A stretch of DNA of 64,000 bases from Bradymonas sediminis (GTDB lineage: Bacteria; Myxococcota_A; Bradymonadia; Bradymonadales; Bradymonadaceae): assembly GCF_003258315.1 (NCBI RefSeq), contig NZ_CP030032.1, forward strand, positions 1,526,001-1,590,000. The letters run 5' to 3'. The notes beneath the pieces were generated by a model. The model was given only the letters and a program-made list of their open reading frames with translations. It was not told the DNA's origin and searched no databases. This document shows positions 1 to 10,695 of this stretch, in pieces (position 1 is the first letter of the stretch; each line of letters begins with the position of its first letter). Both the position numbers and the translations under genes were made by a program.

Positions 1-838
1 GGCGCATAATTATCAGGCGCCCGAGCTATTCTGGTGCATCAGCGACGTGACCGGTGATTCGCTGCAGTTGGCGCGCGAGGCGGCGGAGTCGTCGGCGGAT
101 GTGCTGGTGATGTGCGGGGTGCACTTTATGGCCGAGACCTCGAAGGTGCTTAACCCGGAGCAGGTGGTGCTGATTCCGGACCCGGAGGCCGGGTGTTCGC
201 TGGCGGAGTCGATCACCGCGCAGGACGTGCGGGATTTGCGCAAAGCGCACCCCGGCGTGCCGGTGGTTACCTATGTGAACACGTCGGCGGCGGTCAAAGC
301 GGAGTGCGACATTTGCTGCACCTCGTCGAACGCGGTGAAGGTGGTGGAGGCGCTGGGCGTGCCCCGGGTGATCTTTGTGCCGGACGGGCACCTGGGAAAA
401 TACGTGGCCTCACAGACGGACGTCGAGATCATCGGGTGGGATGGTATGTGCATCGTCCACGATGAGTTTCGCCCCTCCGATATGGCCGCGCTGCGGGCGG
501 CGCACCCGGGCATTGAGGTGTTGGTGCACCCGGAGTGCCGAAAAGAGGTGCAGGACGTCGCCGATAGCATCGGGTCGACCTCCCAATTGCACCGCTATAT
601 CGCCGAGAATTCGCCGAAAAAGGTCGCGCTTATTACCGAGTGCACGATGGCCGGCAACCTGAGCGTCGCGTTCCCCGAGACGGAGTTTATTCAGCCGTGC
701 AGCCTGTGCCCCTATATGAAGAAGATCACCCTGGAGAAGGTCTATCGTTCCCTAAAAACGTTGAGCCCGCAGGTTGACATCGACCCGGAGGTCGCCGCGC
801 GCGCGCGGCGATCTTTGCAGGCAATGCTCGATATTTGA
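1..838 (+). CDS. nadA: Quinolinate synthase NadA, 5'-truncated
   Basis: NadA condenses iminoaspartate (from NadB) with dihydroxyacetone phosphate to make quinolinate, the first pyridine intermediate of de novo NAD synthesis, using a [4Fe-4S] cluster. The frame is open from base 2 and starts with the family's AHNYQ block, so the true start lies upstream of the window and the GTG at 47 is internal. Conserved blocks seen in order: DVTGDSLQLAR, GVHFMAETSKVLNP, DPEAGCSLAES, YVNTSAAVKAECDICCTSSN, HPEC and PCSLCPYMKKITLE. The Cys in the last three blocks match the three cluster ligands known for the family. The stop overlaps the longest possible nadB frame by 4 nt, so the two genes are translationally linked or at least one transcript. 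Confidence 0.97.
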   Translation, partial: AHNYQAPELFWCISDVTGDSLQLAREAAESSADVLVMCGVHFMAETSKVLNPEQVVLIPDPEAGCSLAESITAQDVRDLRKAHPGVPVVTYVNTSAAVKAECDICCTSSNAVKVVEALGVPRVIFVPDGHLGKYVASQTDVEIIGWDGMCIVHDEFRPSDMAALRAAHPGIEVLVHPECRKEVQDVADSIGSTSQLHRYIAENSPKKVALITECTMAGNLSVAFPETEFIQPCSLCPYMKKITLEKVYRSLKTLSPQVDIDPEVAARARRSLQAMLDI

Positions 839-876
839 CGCAGAAATTAAACCGCCGAATGCTCGGGAGCGCGGCC

Positions 877-2463
877 ATGAAATCCTCCAAAATGTCTTAT
901 TGTGATCTTCTCATCATCGGCGGCGGGCTGGCGGGCATGCAGGTTGCGCTGCACGCCGCGGCGGGGCTTCAGGTGATGCTCGTCGACGGAGGTGTGGTCG
1001 GCGAGAGCGGCGCGAGCCCGCAGGCCAAGGGTGGGGTTGCGGTGGCGGTTGGCGATGGCGATGCGCCGCGTTTTCATGCCGCCGACACCGAGGTCGCCGG
1101 CGCAGGGTTTTGCGACGCGGGGATCGTGAAGTTGGTCTGCGACGCAGGCCCCGCGCGGCTGGCCGAGTTGCTCGACGTCGGCGTTCCCTTTGACCGGGCC
1201 GAGGGCGACCTGCTCATGTTGAACCACGAGGCAGCGCATCGCCACCGTCGGGTGGTGCGCGCGGGCGGAGACCGAAGTGGCCTTCTTATCTGTCAGACCC
1301 TCGCCGGGCGATTGCGCGCGGCGGCCCATATTGAGCTGCGCCAGGGGTGCAAGGTGGTCGCGCTGATCAATGAGGCGGATGAGGTCGTCGGGGCCTGGCT
1401 TGAGCATTCGAGCGGACGGCGCGAGGCGGTGCTCGCCAAGGCCACGGTGTTGGCTACGGGTGGGCTGGGACAACTCTACGCCCGAAGCTCGAATCCTGCG
1501 GAGGCGATGGGCAGCGGGCTAACCCTGGCGATTCGAGCCGGAGCGCAATTGGCGGATCTTGAGTTCGTGCAATTTCATCCCACCGGTTTGTGGGAAGGCG
1601 CGCAGGCCGCGGGGCGGCCGGTTGCGCTCTTGTCGGAGGCGATTCGTGGCGAGGGCGCGCTGCTCGTCAATGAGCGTGGGCATCGGTTTATGTGCGCTAT
1701 TCACCCGGACGCCGAGCTAGCCCCGCGCGACATTGTGTCGCGCGGAATCTGGGCGGAGCAGGCAAAAGGGGAGCGTGTTTATCTGGACGCCACGGCGCTC
1801 GGCGAGGCGTTCGCCCGCCGGTTTCCATCGGCCTTTGAGGATTGTCGGCGGGCGGGCTTTGACCCGGCGCGCCAGCGCCTGCCGATCACGCCCGTGGCGC
1901 ACTACCATATGGGCGGGGTGAAGGTGGACGCGGACGGGCGCACGTCGGTCAGCGGCTTGTGGGCCTGCGGCGAGGTTGCGTCGACGGGGCTCCACGGGGC
2001 GAACCGACTGGCGAGCAATTCTCTATTGGAGGCGTTGGTCTTTGGGGAGCGGGTGGCGCGCGCTGCGTCCGAGTGGGCCGAGAATCGCGAGGCGCCGAGA
2101 TCTTCGGCGGCCGACCTCGAAGGTGGTCAGCGGCCGGCGCCGGTCGACGCGGCGCAGGCTGCGCGGGCGCTGCATGAGGTGCGGGAATTGATGTGGTCCA
2201 CGGTCGGCGTGGTGCGAAACGCGGCCGACCTTGAGCAGACCCTGGAGCGATTCGACGCGCTGTCGGCTGAGTTTCCGGCCGACAGCGCGATCCACGACAC
2301 GATTGGGTTGGCGAGCCTGATGGCGCTGGCCGCGCTTCGCCGCTGTGAGTCGCGCGGCGGGCATTATCGCAGTGACTTTCCCCAACCCAGCGAGCGGTGG
2401 CAAATGCACACGATCTTTGACTCCAGCGGGATTCGCAGCGAGGCGCTTATTGAGTCGCGCTGA
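877..2463 (+). CDS. nadB: L-aspartate oxidase NadB
   Basis: FAD enzyme that oxidises L-aspartate to iminoaspartate, the substrate of NadA encoded just upstream. Seen: N-terminal dinucleotide-binding GGGLAG, HRRVVRAGGDRSG, GGLGQLYARSSNP, EFVQFHPTGLW, LVNERGHRFM, HYHMGGVKVD and the C-terminal GLHGANRLASNSLLEA, all in the order of the NadB/succinate dehydrogenase flavoprotein family. The length, about 528 residues, is typical. Start choice: a TTG at 835 overlaps the nadA stop and an ATG lies at 859. The ATG at 877 has a GGGAG ribosome-binding site 7 nt upstream and begins about 9 residues before the FAD motif, so it is preferred. It forms a nadAB operon and should act in the cytoplasm. Confidence 0.95.
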   Translation: MKSSKMSYCDLLIIGGGLAGMQVALHAAAGLQVMLVDGGVVGESGASPQAKGGVAVAVGDGDAPRFHAADTEVAGAGFCDAGIVKLVCDAGPARLAELLDVGVPFDRAEGDLLMLNHEAAHRHRRVVRAGGDRSGLLICQTLAGRLRAAAHIELRQGCKVVALINEADEVVGAWLEHSSGRREAVLAKATVLATGGLGQLYARSSNPAEAMGSGLTLAIRAGAQLADLEFVQFHPTGLWEGAQAAGRPVALLSEAIRGEGALLVNERGHRFMCAIHPDAELAPRDIVSRGIWAEQAKGERVYLDATALGEAFARRFPSAFEDCRRAGFDPARQRLPITPVAHYHMGGVKVDADGRTSVSGLWACGEVASTGLHGANRLASNSLLEALVFGERVARAASEWAENREAPRSSAADLEGGQRPAPVDAAQAARALHEVRELMWSTVGVVRNAADLEQTLERFDALSAEFPADSAIHDTIGLASLMALAALRRCESRGGHYRSDFPQPSERWQMHTIFDSSGIRSEALIESR

Positions 2464-2465
2464 GG

Positions 2466-3476
2466 TTATTCCTCGTCGCGAAAGTCCATCGCGTAGATGA
2501 CGCCGAGCGAATAGGATTTAATCTGCGGGATATTCGCGCCCCAGACCACCTGGTCATAGGACAGGCGCATCTCGACATCCTGGACCTTGAGGATCACGCC
2601 GCCTTCGACGCTGACATAATCCTTATCCTGGGTAATATCGATGGCTTCGACGTCGCTGACTAAAAACTCATTGCTCGGCTTGTCGGGGGTGCGGGTGATA
2701 AAGGATTGGCCGATCGACTCGCCGTCGAAAATGGTATAGGCGCCGCGCGCGCCGGCGAATACGAGCACGGAGCTGCCGATATATTGGCCGAAGCTCAGCG
2801 AGGCGAAGCCCTGGTCGCCGGGCGGCCCGAAGCGGTGCGCGTACCCGATATCCAAGCGCGCGAAGCTATTGGTCGGCGGGATATATACTCCAAATAAAAA
2901 CGCCTGGGCCAGGTCTGTTTGCCCGTCGCCCAGGGTCACGTCGTCTTGGATGCCGGCCGGGTTGGGGGTGTCCTCGGAGAAGGTACCCCGCGGGGTGGAG
3001 TAGCCGATGGGGAAGCTGAGGGAGGTCTGCGAGGTGACCATCAGCAGGCTTCGATAGAGGTTATATCGCCCGAAGATTCGCCCGTCGCCCAGGCCAGTCT
3101 CGCTATGGCTGAAGTCGAAGATGGAGGCGTTGACCTGGCTAAGATCGGTGGGGTCATCGGGCAGGCCGAGCACGATGGGGTCGGACTGATAGGAGACCTG
3201 CTTGATATTGAAATCAAAGGCCACCTCGAAATCGTCGCTGATGCCGTAGCGCGCGCCCGGGGTGAAGGTGAAGGCGCTGAACTCTCCCTGAAGGGGGAAG
3301 GATTGCAGCGTGCCGTCGGGGAGGAATTCCTGGTCGGCGTTCTGGAAATTTGAGTCCAGCGTAATCAGTAAATATTTCTCCGGCAGGGTCCACGGTGAGG
3401 CTTGGGCGCTCGTTGGGAGCGCCGAAAAAAACAGCGCGCAGGCAATAAAGACGAGGGGGCGTTGTGGTGAAAACAT
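2466..3476 (-). CDS. Secreted outer-membrane beta-barrel-like protein
   Basis: No enzyme family is recognised. The N-terminus MFSPQRPLVFIACALFFSAL followed by PTSAQA is a clear Sec signal peptide with an AQA-type cleavage site. The rest (about 310 residues) alternates polar and aromatic residues in short strands separated by turns, with repeated GARYGISDDFEVAFDF-like and LDIGYAHRFG-like segments, as in Gram-negative outer-membrane barrels of the transporter/phenol-degradation MetA type. The last residues are not the classic terminal Phe. Two starts are possible: ATG 3497 has no ribosome-binding site, whereas ATG 3476 has AGGA about 9 nt upstream and leaves a standard signal peptide. It lies just after the kinase gene on the same strand, so co-transcription is likely. 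Function unknown. Confidence 0.7.
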   Translation of the reverse strand: MFSPQRPLVFIACALFFSALPTSAQASPWTLPEKYLLITLDSNFQNADQEFLPDGTLQSFPLQGEFSAFTFTPGARYGISDDFEVAFDFNIKQVSYQSDPIVLGLPDDPTDLSQVNASIFDFSHSETGLGDGRIFGRYNLYRSLLMVTSQTSLSFPIGYSTPRGTFSEDTPNPAGIQDDVTLGDGQTDLAQAFLFGVYIPPTNSFARLDIGYAHRFGPPGDQGFASLSFGQYIGSSVLVFAGARGAYTIFDGESIGQSFITRTPDKPSNEFLVSDVEAIDITQDKDYVSVEGGVILKVQDVEMRLSYDQVVWGANIPQIKSYSLGVIYAMDFRDEE

Positions 3477-3502
3477 CGTGGGGATCCTAAACTTCATAAA
3501 AA

Positions 3503-5086
<1,584 letters not shown>

Positions 5087-5390
5087 CACTCTCCTGCGCT
5101 CTAATAGTCGACACCCTAACTTATAGAGTAAAAACCGTCTGATCACACGCCTCAAGGCGCATGATTTTGGAGTTTTGGCGCGGAACACCGTCGCTATGAT
5201 ATGCGTTGGGTCAGTTGAGTTGCGGTGTTTTGTTGGGTTGGCACGCCTATTGCGTTCTGCTGCGAGGCTCGTCGCGGCGGTTTATATACGCGCGATTCGC
5301 GTGTAGATCAGCGTAGCTAGTTGCTGTGGCATTCGAATCACGACTCGAGAACGAAACGACGAGACGATAAGTCAAAGGAGAGAAAGGAAG
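5087..5390. other. Divergent intergenic region between kinase and CRP/FNR regulator
   Basis: About 300 bp without a gene. It carries the sigma-54-like promoter at 5238-5254 pointing at the regulator and an imperfect palindrome at 5287-5305 (TACGCGCG, 3-nt spacer, CGCGTGTA; one G-T pair) inside the presumed leader, which could be an operator or a leader hairpin. The ribosome-binding sequence AAAGGAGAG lies shortly before the regulator ATG. Confidence 0.6.
5238..5254 (+). promoter_or_regulatory. Sigma-54 (RpoN) -24/-12 promoter
   Basis: TTGGCACGCCTATTGCG matches the RpoN consensus TGGCACG-N4-TTGC, with the GG (5240-5241) and GC (5252-5253) separated by exactly 10 nt. It faces the CRP/FNR-type gene, whose ATG is about 137 nt downstream. 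RpoN promoters need an enhancer-binding ATPase; none is encoded in this window. Confidence 0.7.
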
Positions 5391-6107
5391 ATGGCCTCAG
5401 ACAATACTAAGAAGATGGACCAATTGCGTGAGCTATCGCTATTTGAGTCGATTCCGAGCGAAATTTTGGAGCCGCTACTGGGGCATTTTGTGTCGCGTAA
5501 ATTCCAGCGAGGCGACACCATTTGGCGCCAGGGCAGCCCGGCAAATCAGTTCACTTTTATTGTCCAAGGCAAGGTCAAAGTCCTGAAATATCAGAACGAT
5601 GGCAAAGAGATCATCCTGGGGATCTTCGGGGAAGGAGAGCCGGTCGGTGAGATCGCGGTGTACCAACGCATCGAGTTTCCGGCCAGCGCTGTGGCGCTTG
5701 AGGAGACCGAGGTGTTGCAGATTCATCGCGATCATTTTTATGGCACCATAAAGTCCAACACTCAGCTGCTGGAGGCGACCATCAACTCGATGATGCGCCG
5801 CAATCAGCACCTTGTGGGGCGGATCGATGAGCTTGCGACCGACGGGGCTGAGCAGCGCCTGGCGATGCTCTTCTGCAAATTCAGCGAGAAAATGGGCCGG
5901 CGCACGCATCTGGTCGATGGCACGATGGGGGTGCATATCGACCTGGATCTCACGCGTCGCGACATCGCCGACCTCATCAATACGCGCGTTGAGACGGCGA
6001 TTCGCATCATGAGTCGCTGGAATAAAGAAGGCCCGGTGACGACCGAAAAGGATGGTTTTTTGGTGATCGACATTCAGAAACTCGACCAGCTCGCGCGCGC
6101 TATATAA
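5391..6107 (+). CDS. CRP/FNR-family transcriptional regulator
   Basis: Two-domain regulator of 238 residues. An N-terminal cyclic-nucleotide-binding fold (about 10-130; FESIPSEILEPLL, GDTIWRQGSPANQFTFIVQG, FGEGEPVGEIAVY) is followed by a long dimerisation helix and a C-terminal winged helix (about 150-235; recognition region RRDIADLINTRVETAIRIMS, typical of the FNR/DNR branch). Only one Cys is present, in the middle of the protein (FCKF), so it cannot carry the four-Cys [4Fe-4S] cluster of FNR. A haem, NO, nucleotide or other signal is more likely. The strong AAAGGAG site supports the ATG at 5391. The gene sits upstream of hemN, a gene often controlled by FNR-type proteins, which suggests redox or haem-linked control. 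The promoter looks RpoN-dependent. Confidence 0.9.
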   Translation: MASDNTKKMDQLRELSLFESIPSEILEPLLGHFVSRKFQRGDTIWRQGSPANQFTFIVQGKVKVLKYQNDGKEIILGIFGEGEPVGEIAVYQRIEFPASAVALEETEVLQIHRDHFYGTIKSNTQLLEATINSMMRRNQHLVGRIDELATDGAEQRLAMLFCKFSEKMGRRTHLVDGTMGVHIDLDLTRRDIADLINTRVETAIRIMSRWNKEGPVTTEKDGFLVIDIQKLDQLARAI

Positions 6108-6118
6108 GTCGCGAAAAA

Positions 6119-6145
6119 TTTGCGCATCACTCCTGAGGGCGCAAA
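6119..6145. repeat. Inverted repeat upstream of hemN
   Basis: TTTGCGC (6119-6125) and GCGCAAA (6139-6145) are perfect 7-nt arms around a 13-nt spacer, between the regulator stop and the hemN start. No T-run follows, so it is not a typical terminator. It could be an operator for the adjacent regulator or an mRNA hairpin. It is not a canonical FNR box (TTGAT-N4-ATCAA). Confidence 0.5.
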
Positions 6146-6227
6146 TGCTGCGCCCACTCCGGCGATATATCTAGGTATCAAGTCCGTTATTTGGTTACTT
6201 AAATTACCTCCACTCAGGAGATACAGC

Positions 6228-7625
6228 ATGAGTGCAAACCCGCAGCAAAAGACAACCGCCGACCCCGGCGCGGTCGACCTCGAGCTTCTCCGCAAATACG
6301 ACGTCGCCGGGCCGCGCTACACGTCCTATCCGACGGCCGCGCATTTTCACGAGGACGTCGACGCCCAGGCGGTGGTCCCCAGGCTTGAGCAAAGTGATTG
6401 CGACAGCCCCGTGTCGGTCTATGTGCATTTGCCGTTTTGCCGCAAACTTTGCTGGTATTGCGCCTGCACCAAGATCATCACCAAGGATAGCCAGCGCGCG
6501 GCGGATTATTTGGTGGCGTTGGACAAAGAGATGCAGCTTAAGGCGGCGGTGATCGGCCGGCGTCCGGTGGTGCAATTGCACCTGGGCGGTGGGACGCCGA
6601 CCTTTTTGTCGGCCGCCCAGATCCGGCAGCTCGGTGAGTCGATTCGCCGCCACTTTAATGTCACTCCCGGGGTTGAGGCGAGCGTCGAGATCGACCCGCG
6701 GGAGTGCGATGAAGAGAAGGTGAATGCGCTGGCCGAGGCGGGCTTTCGCCGGGCTTCGCTGGGTGTGCAGGACGTGGACCCGCGGGTCCAGGAGGCCATC
6801 GGGCGGGTGCAGCCGATGGAACTCAACACCAAGGCGGTGCGATTGCTGCGCGCGCGCGGGTTTGAGTCGGTCAACGTCGACTTGATCTACGGGCTTCCGC
6901 ATCAAACCCCCGAGACCTACGCGCAGACGCTTGACCGCGTGCTCACCCTGCAGCCGGAGCGCTTCGCCATCTATAGTTATGCGCATGTGCCGTGGGTCAA
7001 CGCGGCTCAAAAGAACCTGGAGCGCGTCGGGCTCCCGGCCGCCGAGGTGAAGCTGCGCTTGCTCAAATATATCATCGAGCGCCTGGTCGACGCGGGGTAT
7101 GTCTATATCGGCATGGACCATTTTGCCCGGCCCGAGGATGAGTTGGCGCGGGCGCTGCGTGAGAATTCTCTGCAGCGCAATTTTCAGGGCTATAGCACCC
7201 ACGCCGGCGTCGAGATTGTGGGCCTTGGGATGTCGGCCATCTCGCAATCCGAGGACCTCTATTATCAAAATACGAAGGACCTGGAGGTCTATTCGGCGCG
7301 GGTCGAAGAAGGGCACTGGCCGGTGGTTCGGGGGTGTCAACTCAGCGCGGAAGACCGGATTCGGCGCGGGGTGATCAACGAGATCATGTGTCGCGCGCGC
7401 ATCGATTTTGCCGCGATCTCGGCGCGCTTGGGCATCGACTTTAGCGCCTATTTTAAGGACGAACTCGCCGCGCTCGCCCCCTTCGTCGACGACGGCCTCG
7501 TCGACCTCGGCCCGGGCGAACTAAGGATCACCGACCGGGGCCGGCTCTTCGTGCGAAATATCGCCATGACCTTCGACGCGCACCTGAGCGGCGAGGGCGA
7601 GCGGCGCTATTCTCAGACCGTTTAG
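6228..7625 (+). CDS. hemN: Oxygen-independent coproporphyrinogen III dehydrogenase HemN
   Basis: Radical-SAM enzyme of anaerobic haem synthesis that decarboxylates coproporphyrinogen III to protoporphyrinogen IX. The ATG at 6228 has CAGGAG upstream, and a frame extension to 6120 has no support. Seen: RKYDVAGPRYTSYPTA at the N-terminus, the cluster motif CRKLCWYCAC near residues 71-80 (CxxxCxxC plus the extra Cys typical of true HemN), HLGGGTPTFL, EIDPRE, ASLGVQD and VNVDLIYGLPHQ. The C-terminal HemN domain follows. The 465-residue length fits the enzyme (about 457 in E. coli) rather than the shorter HemW paralogs. It follows a CRP/FNR-type regulator in the same direction, about 120 nt away, and is probably a target of it. 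Confidence 0.95.
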   Translation: MSANPQQKTTADPGAVDLELLRKYDVAGPRYTSYPTAAHFHEDVDAQAVVPRLEQSDCDSPVSVYVHLPFCRKLCWYCACTKIITKDSQRAADYLVALDKEMQLKAAVIGRRPVVQLHLGGGTPTFLSAAQIRQLGESIRRHFNVTPGVEASVEIDPRECDEEKVNALAEAGFRRASLGVQDVDPRVQEAIGRVQPMELNTKAVRLLRARGFESVNVDLIYGLPHQTPETYAQTLDRVLTLQPERFAIYSYAHVPWVNAAQKNLERVGLPAAEVKLRLLKYIIERLVDAGYVYIGMDHFARPEDELARALRENSLQRNFQGYSTHAGVEIVGLGMSAISQSEDLYYQNTKDLEVYSARVEEGHWPVVRGCQLSAEDRIRRGVINEIMCRARIDFAAISARLGIDFSAYFKDELAALAPFVDDGLVDLGPGELRITDRGRLFVRNIAMTFDAHLSGEGERRYSQTV

Positions 7626-7637
7626 CCCCCCAGGCGC

Positions 7638-8384
7638 TCAGCGCCCGGCCGGCTGCAGCAAGATATCGCGCATCTTCATCGGTATCTTGCCCCAGCTTTG
7701 GTCGAGCGCGTCCTGCGACATAAACTTCTGGGTGAGGACACGCGGGTTGAGGCGAAGCGACAACTCCGCCGGGGCGAAGGGCCAATTGTCGACCTCCACG
7801 CGCGCGTCGCTTCGCCAACGAATCCGCACCGTGTGCCCATCGGGGGCGCGCGACCAGGCGTCGGGGTCCTGCAGCCACCTCGGAATTGCGTCGCGCAGGG
7901 CGCCGGGCCCGGTAAGACATAGCGCCAGCGAGAAGATATCAAAGAACTTAAGCCACCGAAGCGCGTCATCTTTTTGGGCGAGGTAGCCCGGCGCGATGAG
8001 CTCGGCCAATCGGGCGCGTCGCGCGGCTTCGGTTTGCTGAAACCCCTCGATATTGAGCGTGCCGGCGAAGGTGCAATAATGCTTGCTCACCATCGAGGCC
8101 AGCCAGGGGTCGACGTCTTCGAGCATATCGACGCCGCGCCGATATAATGCAATTTTTGGGGCCATCGGATAGTTGATAAAGTCGAAGGGAAGACCCGTGG
8201 CCGGATTATAGAGCGGTTGGGCGTCCGAGGCGCGCCAGGCGTTGTCGTGGGCGCCGATAAGTTGCACGAGCATCGGGTCCAGGCGGGTCGGCTTCCAGGC
8301 CGCCGCGAGCGCGCCTGAGACCAGGGCGTGCTGTTCCTGGGAGATGCACTCGAAGGTCGCGTCGGTCGTATTTCGAATGAGCAT
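7638..8384 (-). CDS. DUF3891 family protein
   Basis: A 248-residue soluble protein, convergent with hemN (12 nt apart). The N-terminal half has the features of DUF3891: ISQEQHALVSGALAAAW, then IGAHDNAWRASDAQPLY, a FDFINYP block and the SKHYCTF motif, with several conserved His and Asp residues that suggest metal binding of the HD type (inference). The C-terminal half (about 150-248) holds a predicted beta-rich portion with FAPAELSLRLNPRVL. The biochemical function of the family is not established. No signal peptide or membrane helix. Confidence 0.75.
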   Translation of the reverse strand: MLIRNTTDATFECISQEQHALVSGALAAAWKPTRLDPMLVQLIGAHDNAWRASDAQPLYNPATGLPFDFINYPMAPKIALYRRGVDMLEDVDPWLASMVSKHYCTFAGTLNIEGFQQTEAARRARLAELIAPGYLAQKDDALRWLKFFDIFSLALCLTGPGALRDAIPRWLQDPDAWSRAPDGHTVRIRWRSDARVEVDNWPFAPAELSLRLNPRVLTQKFMSQDALDQSWGKIPMKMRDILLQPAGR

Positions 8385-8465
8385 GGGATTCCCGGCTGAG
8401 TTTATGGGCGCGATGATTTATGCTGGCGACAGCGAAATGACGATGAATTTATACCAAAGGTAATC

Positions 8466-9068
8466 ATGTCGGACAAAAATGGATGGGTTGAGGCCTGGGA
8501 AGCGGGGCGAACGCCCTGGGATACCGGCCAGGCGGCGGGCGCGTTGGTTGAGCTTGTCGAGGGCGGAACGCTGCCTGAGGGGCGCGCGTTGGTCCCCGGC
8601 GCGGGCTCCGGCTACGACGTGTTGGCGCTGGCTTCTCCGACCCGTGAGGTGATCGGTTTGGACCTGGCCGAAGGTGCGAAACAGCGTTTTGAGGGGCTTC
8701 GCGACGAGGCCGGGATTTCGGCCGAGCAGGCAAAGCTCGTGGTGGCCAATTTTTTCGACTATCAGCCCGATGCGCCGTTCGACATGATCTGGGACTTTAC
8801 CTTTTTGTGTGCGCTGGAGCCCGAAATGCGCGGCGATTGGGCGCGGCGCATGGACGAGTTGCTCGCGCCGGGTGGTGAGTTGGTGACGTTGATCTTTCCG
8901 GGCGTCGATAAGGCCCCGGACGATGGTCCTCCCTACGCGATGAGCCCCGAGTTGGTGCGCGGCATCCTCGAGCCAAAATTTGAGGCATATTTTCTGGAGC
9001 CAACCCCCAGCACCCACCCGGGATTTGTGAACGCAAAGGCGTGGATTGCGCGCTGGCGGCGCGCTTAG
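8466..9068 (+). CDS. SAM-dependent methyltransferase, TPMT-like
   Basis: A 200-residue class I methyltransferase of the thiopurine S-methyltransferase-like family. Seen: WEAGRTPWDTGQ at the N-terminus (the TPMT signature RTPWD), motif I LVPGAGSGYDVLALA near residue 42, acidic motif II VIGLDLAEGA near 62, then FFDY and the DMIWDFTFLCALEP block typical of the family. AAGG lies 5 nt before the ATG at 8466. Likely substrates are small thiol, halide or oxyanion compounds, as in the family, but the sequence does not say which. It is transcribed away from DUF3891 and toward pncB. Confidence 0.85.
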   Translation: MSDKNGWVEAWEAGRTPWDTGQAAGALVELVEGGTLPEGRALVPGAGSGYDVLALASPTREVIGLDLAEGAKQRFEGLRDEAGISAEQAKLVVANFFDYQPDAPFDMIWDFTFLCALEPEMRGDWARRMDELLAPGGELVTLIFPGVDKAPDDGPPYAMSPELVRGILEPKFEAYFLEPTPSTHPGFVNAKAWIARWRRA

Positions 9069-9126
9069 GTGTGTGCGCTCGCCTATGCTATTAAATCAAT
9101 GAATTACGACCCCTACGGGATTATTT

Positions 9127-10641
9127 ATGAACCATCTTAGCCTCTACGGTACCTCGCTCGCCCTGCTCACCGACCTCTATCAATTGACGATGGCGCAGGG
9201 CTATTGGAAGCAGGGGATGACCAAGACCGACGCGATCTTTCATCTGAATTTCAGGAAACCTCCATTCGGCGGCGGTTATGCGGTGGCGGCGGGGCTGAAG
9301 ACGGCCGTTGATTATATGCTCAAATATGAGTTTCAGCCCGATGATATCGAATATCTTGAGGGGCTTCGCGCCGATGATGACGAGCCGCTTTTTGACCCTG
9401 AGTTTTTGAAGTTTTTGGGGGAGATGAAGTTCTCCTGCAGCGTGGACGCGATGCCCGAGGGGAGCATTGTCTTCGGGCATGAGCCGATGCTTCGCATCGA
9501 GGGGCCGCTGATCCAATGCCAATTATTGGAGACCGCGTTGCTCAATATCATCAACTTCCAGACGCTTATCGCGACCAAGGCCGCGCGGGTTTGCCTGGCC
9601 GCCGAGGGTGAGCCGGTGCTGGAGTTCGGGTTGCGCCGGGCGCAGGGGATCGACGGCGGCATGGCTGCCTCGCGCGCCGCGTTTATCGGTGGCTGCTCGG
9701 CCACCTCCAACGTGCTCGCCGGCAAGCTCTTTGGCATCCCGGTCAAGGGTACGCACGCGCATTCCTGGATTATGAGCTTCGACTCCGAGATCGAGGCGTT
9801 TCGGGCCTACGCCGAGGCGATGCCCAATAATGTCGTCTTTTTGGTCGACACCTACGACACGATTGAGGGCGTCAAGAACGCGATCATCGTGGGCGACGAG
9901 ATGAAGAAGCTCGGCCATAAGGCCGCCGGCATTCGTCTGGACTCCGGAGACCTCGCCTGGCTCAGCATCCAGGCGCGCAAGATGCTCGATGAGGCGGGCT
10001 TTGAGGACACCGCGATCGTCGCGTCGAATAGCCTCAATGAGCGCACCATTCGCTCGCTTAAGGAGCAGGGTGCGACCATTGGGGTCTGGGGCGTGGGCAC
10101 GCATCTGGCGACCGGGTGGGACCATCCGGCGCTGGGCGGTGTGTATAAATTGTCGGCGGTGCGCGCCGAGGGCGGCGAGTGGAAGCCGAAGATTAAGGTG
10201 AGCGAGCAGCGGGTGAAGATCTCGAACCCCGGCCGCATCCAGGTGCGCCGATTCTGGCGCAATGAGCCGAGCCGCTTCGGGGGCAAAGGCGAGTTTATCG
10301 GCGATATGATCTATGACGAATTTATGGGCGAGCCGCAGACCAATATCATCGTCGACCCGCTCGATAGCACGCGCCGAAAACAGCTCGAAGGCTCCGGCTC
10401 CGACTTGCTCAAACCGATCTTCCGCGACGGCGAGTTCGTGGGCGAGGAGCACGTCAAAGACGACCTCTACGAGATTCAGGAGCACGCGCGCTATATGCTG
10501 TCGTATTTCGATGACAGCATTAAGCGCTTCGAGTATCCGCATCAATATCCGGCCGGCCTGGAGAAGAGCCTGCACGACCTCAAGACGAAGCTTATCATTG
10601 AGGCGCGCGGGTTTGAGGATGATACCTCCACCACCTGGTGA
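9127..10641 (+). CDS. pncB: Nicotinate phosphoribosyltransferase PncB
   Basis: Makes nicotinate mononucleotide from nicotinate and PRPP (Preiss-Handler salvage). Seen: [19 protein letters not shown] at the N-terminus, [16 protein letters not shown], then [20 protein letters not shown] carrying the catalytic region, [33 protein letters not shown] and GVGTHLATG. Its 504 residues match the long bacterial/eukaryotic form. No strong ribosome-binding site precedes the ATG at 9127. It is the last gene before the MoxR operon (54-nt gap) and adds to the NAD genes in this window (nadAB, pnuC, nadR). Confidence 0.95.
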   Translation: MNHLSLYGTSLALLTDLYQLTMAQGYWKQGMTKTDAIFHLNFRKPPFGGGYAVAAGLKTAVDYMLKYEFQPDDIEYLEGLRADDDEPLFDPEFLKFLGEMKFSCSVDAMPEGSIVFGHEPMLRIEGPLIQCQLLETALLNIINFQTLIATKAARVCLAAEGEPVLEFGLRRAQGIDGGMAASRAAFIGGCSATSNVLAGKLFGIPVKGTHAHSWIMSFDSEIEAFRAYAEAMPNNVVFLVDTYDTIEGVKNAIIVGDEMKKLGHKAAGIRLDSGDLAWLSIQARKMLDEAGFEDTAIVASNSLNERTIRSLKEQGATIGVWGVGTHLATGWDHPALGGVYKLSAVRAEGGEWKPKIKVSEQRVKISNPGRIQVRRFWRNEPSRFGGKGEFIGDMIYDEFMGEPQTNIIVDPLDSTRRKQLEGSGSDLLKPIFRDGEFVGEEHVKDDLYEIQEHARYMLSYFDDSIKRFEYPHQYPAGLEKSLHDLKTKLIIEARGFEDDTSTTW

Positions 10642-10695
10642 TAGGGTTCGCGTATAAATTTAAATGCCATATATCGATAATGTGACGGTCGTACG

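Noticed and set aside
6108-6227. Canonical FNR box upstream of hemN
   Set aside because: No TTGAT-N4-ATCAA match exists; only the unrelated TTTGCGC palindrome is present.
10642-10695. Strong promoter immediately before the MoxR gene
   Set aside because: Only AT-rich TATAAA-like sequence is visible without a matching -35 box; the operon may be read through from pncB, so no promoter is annotated.
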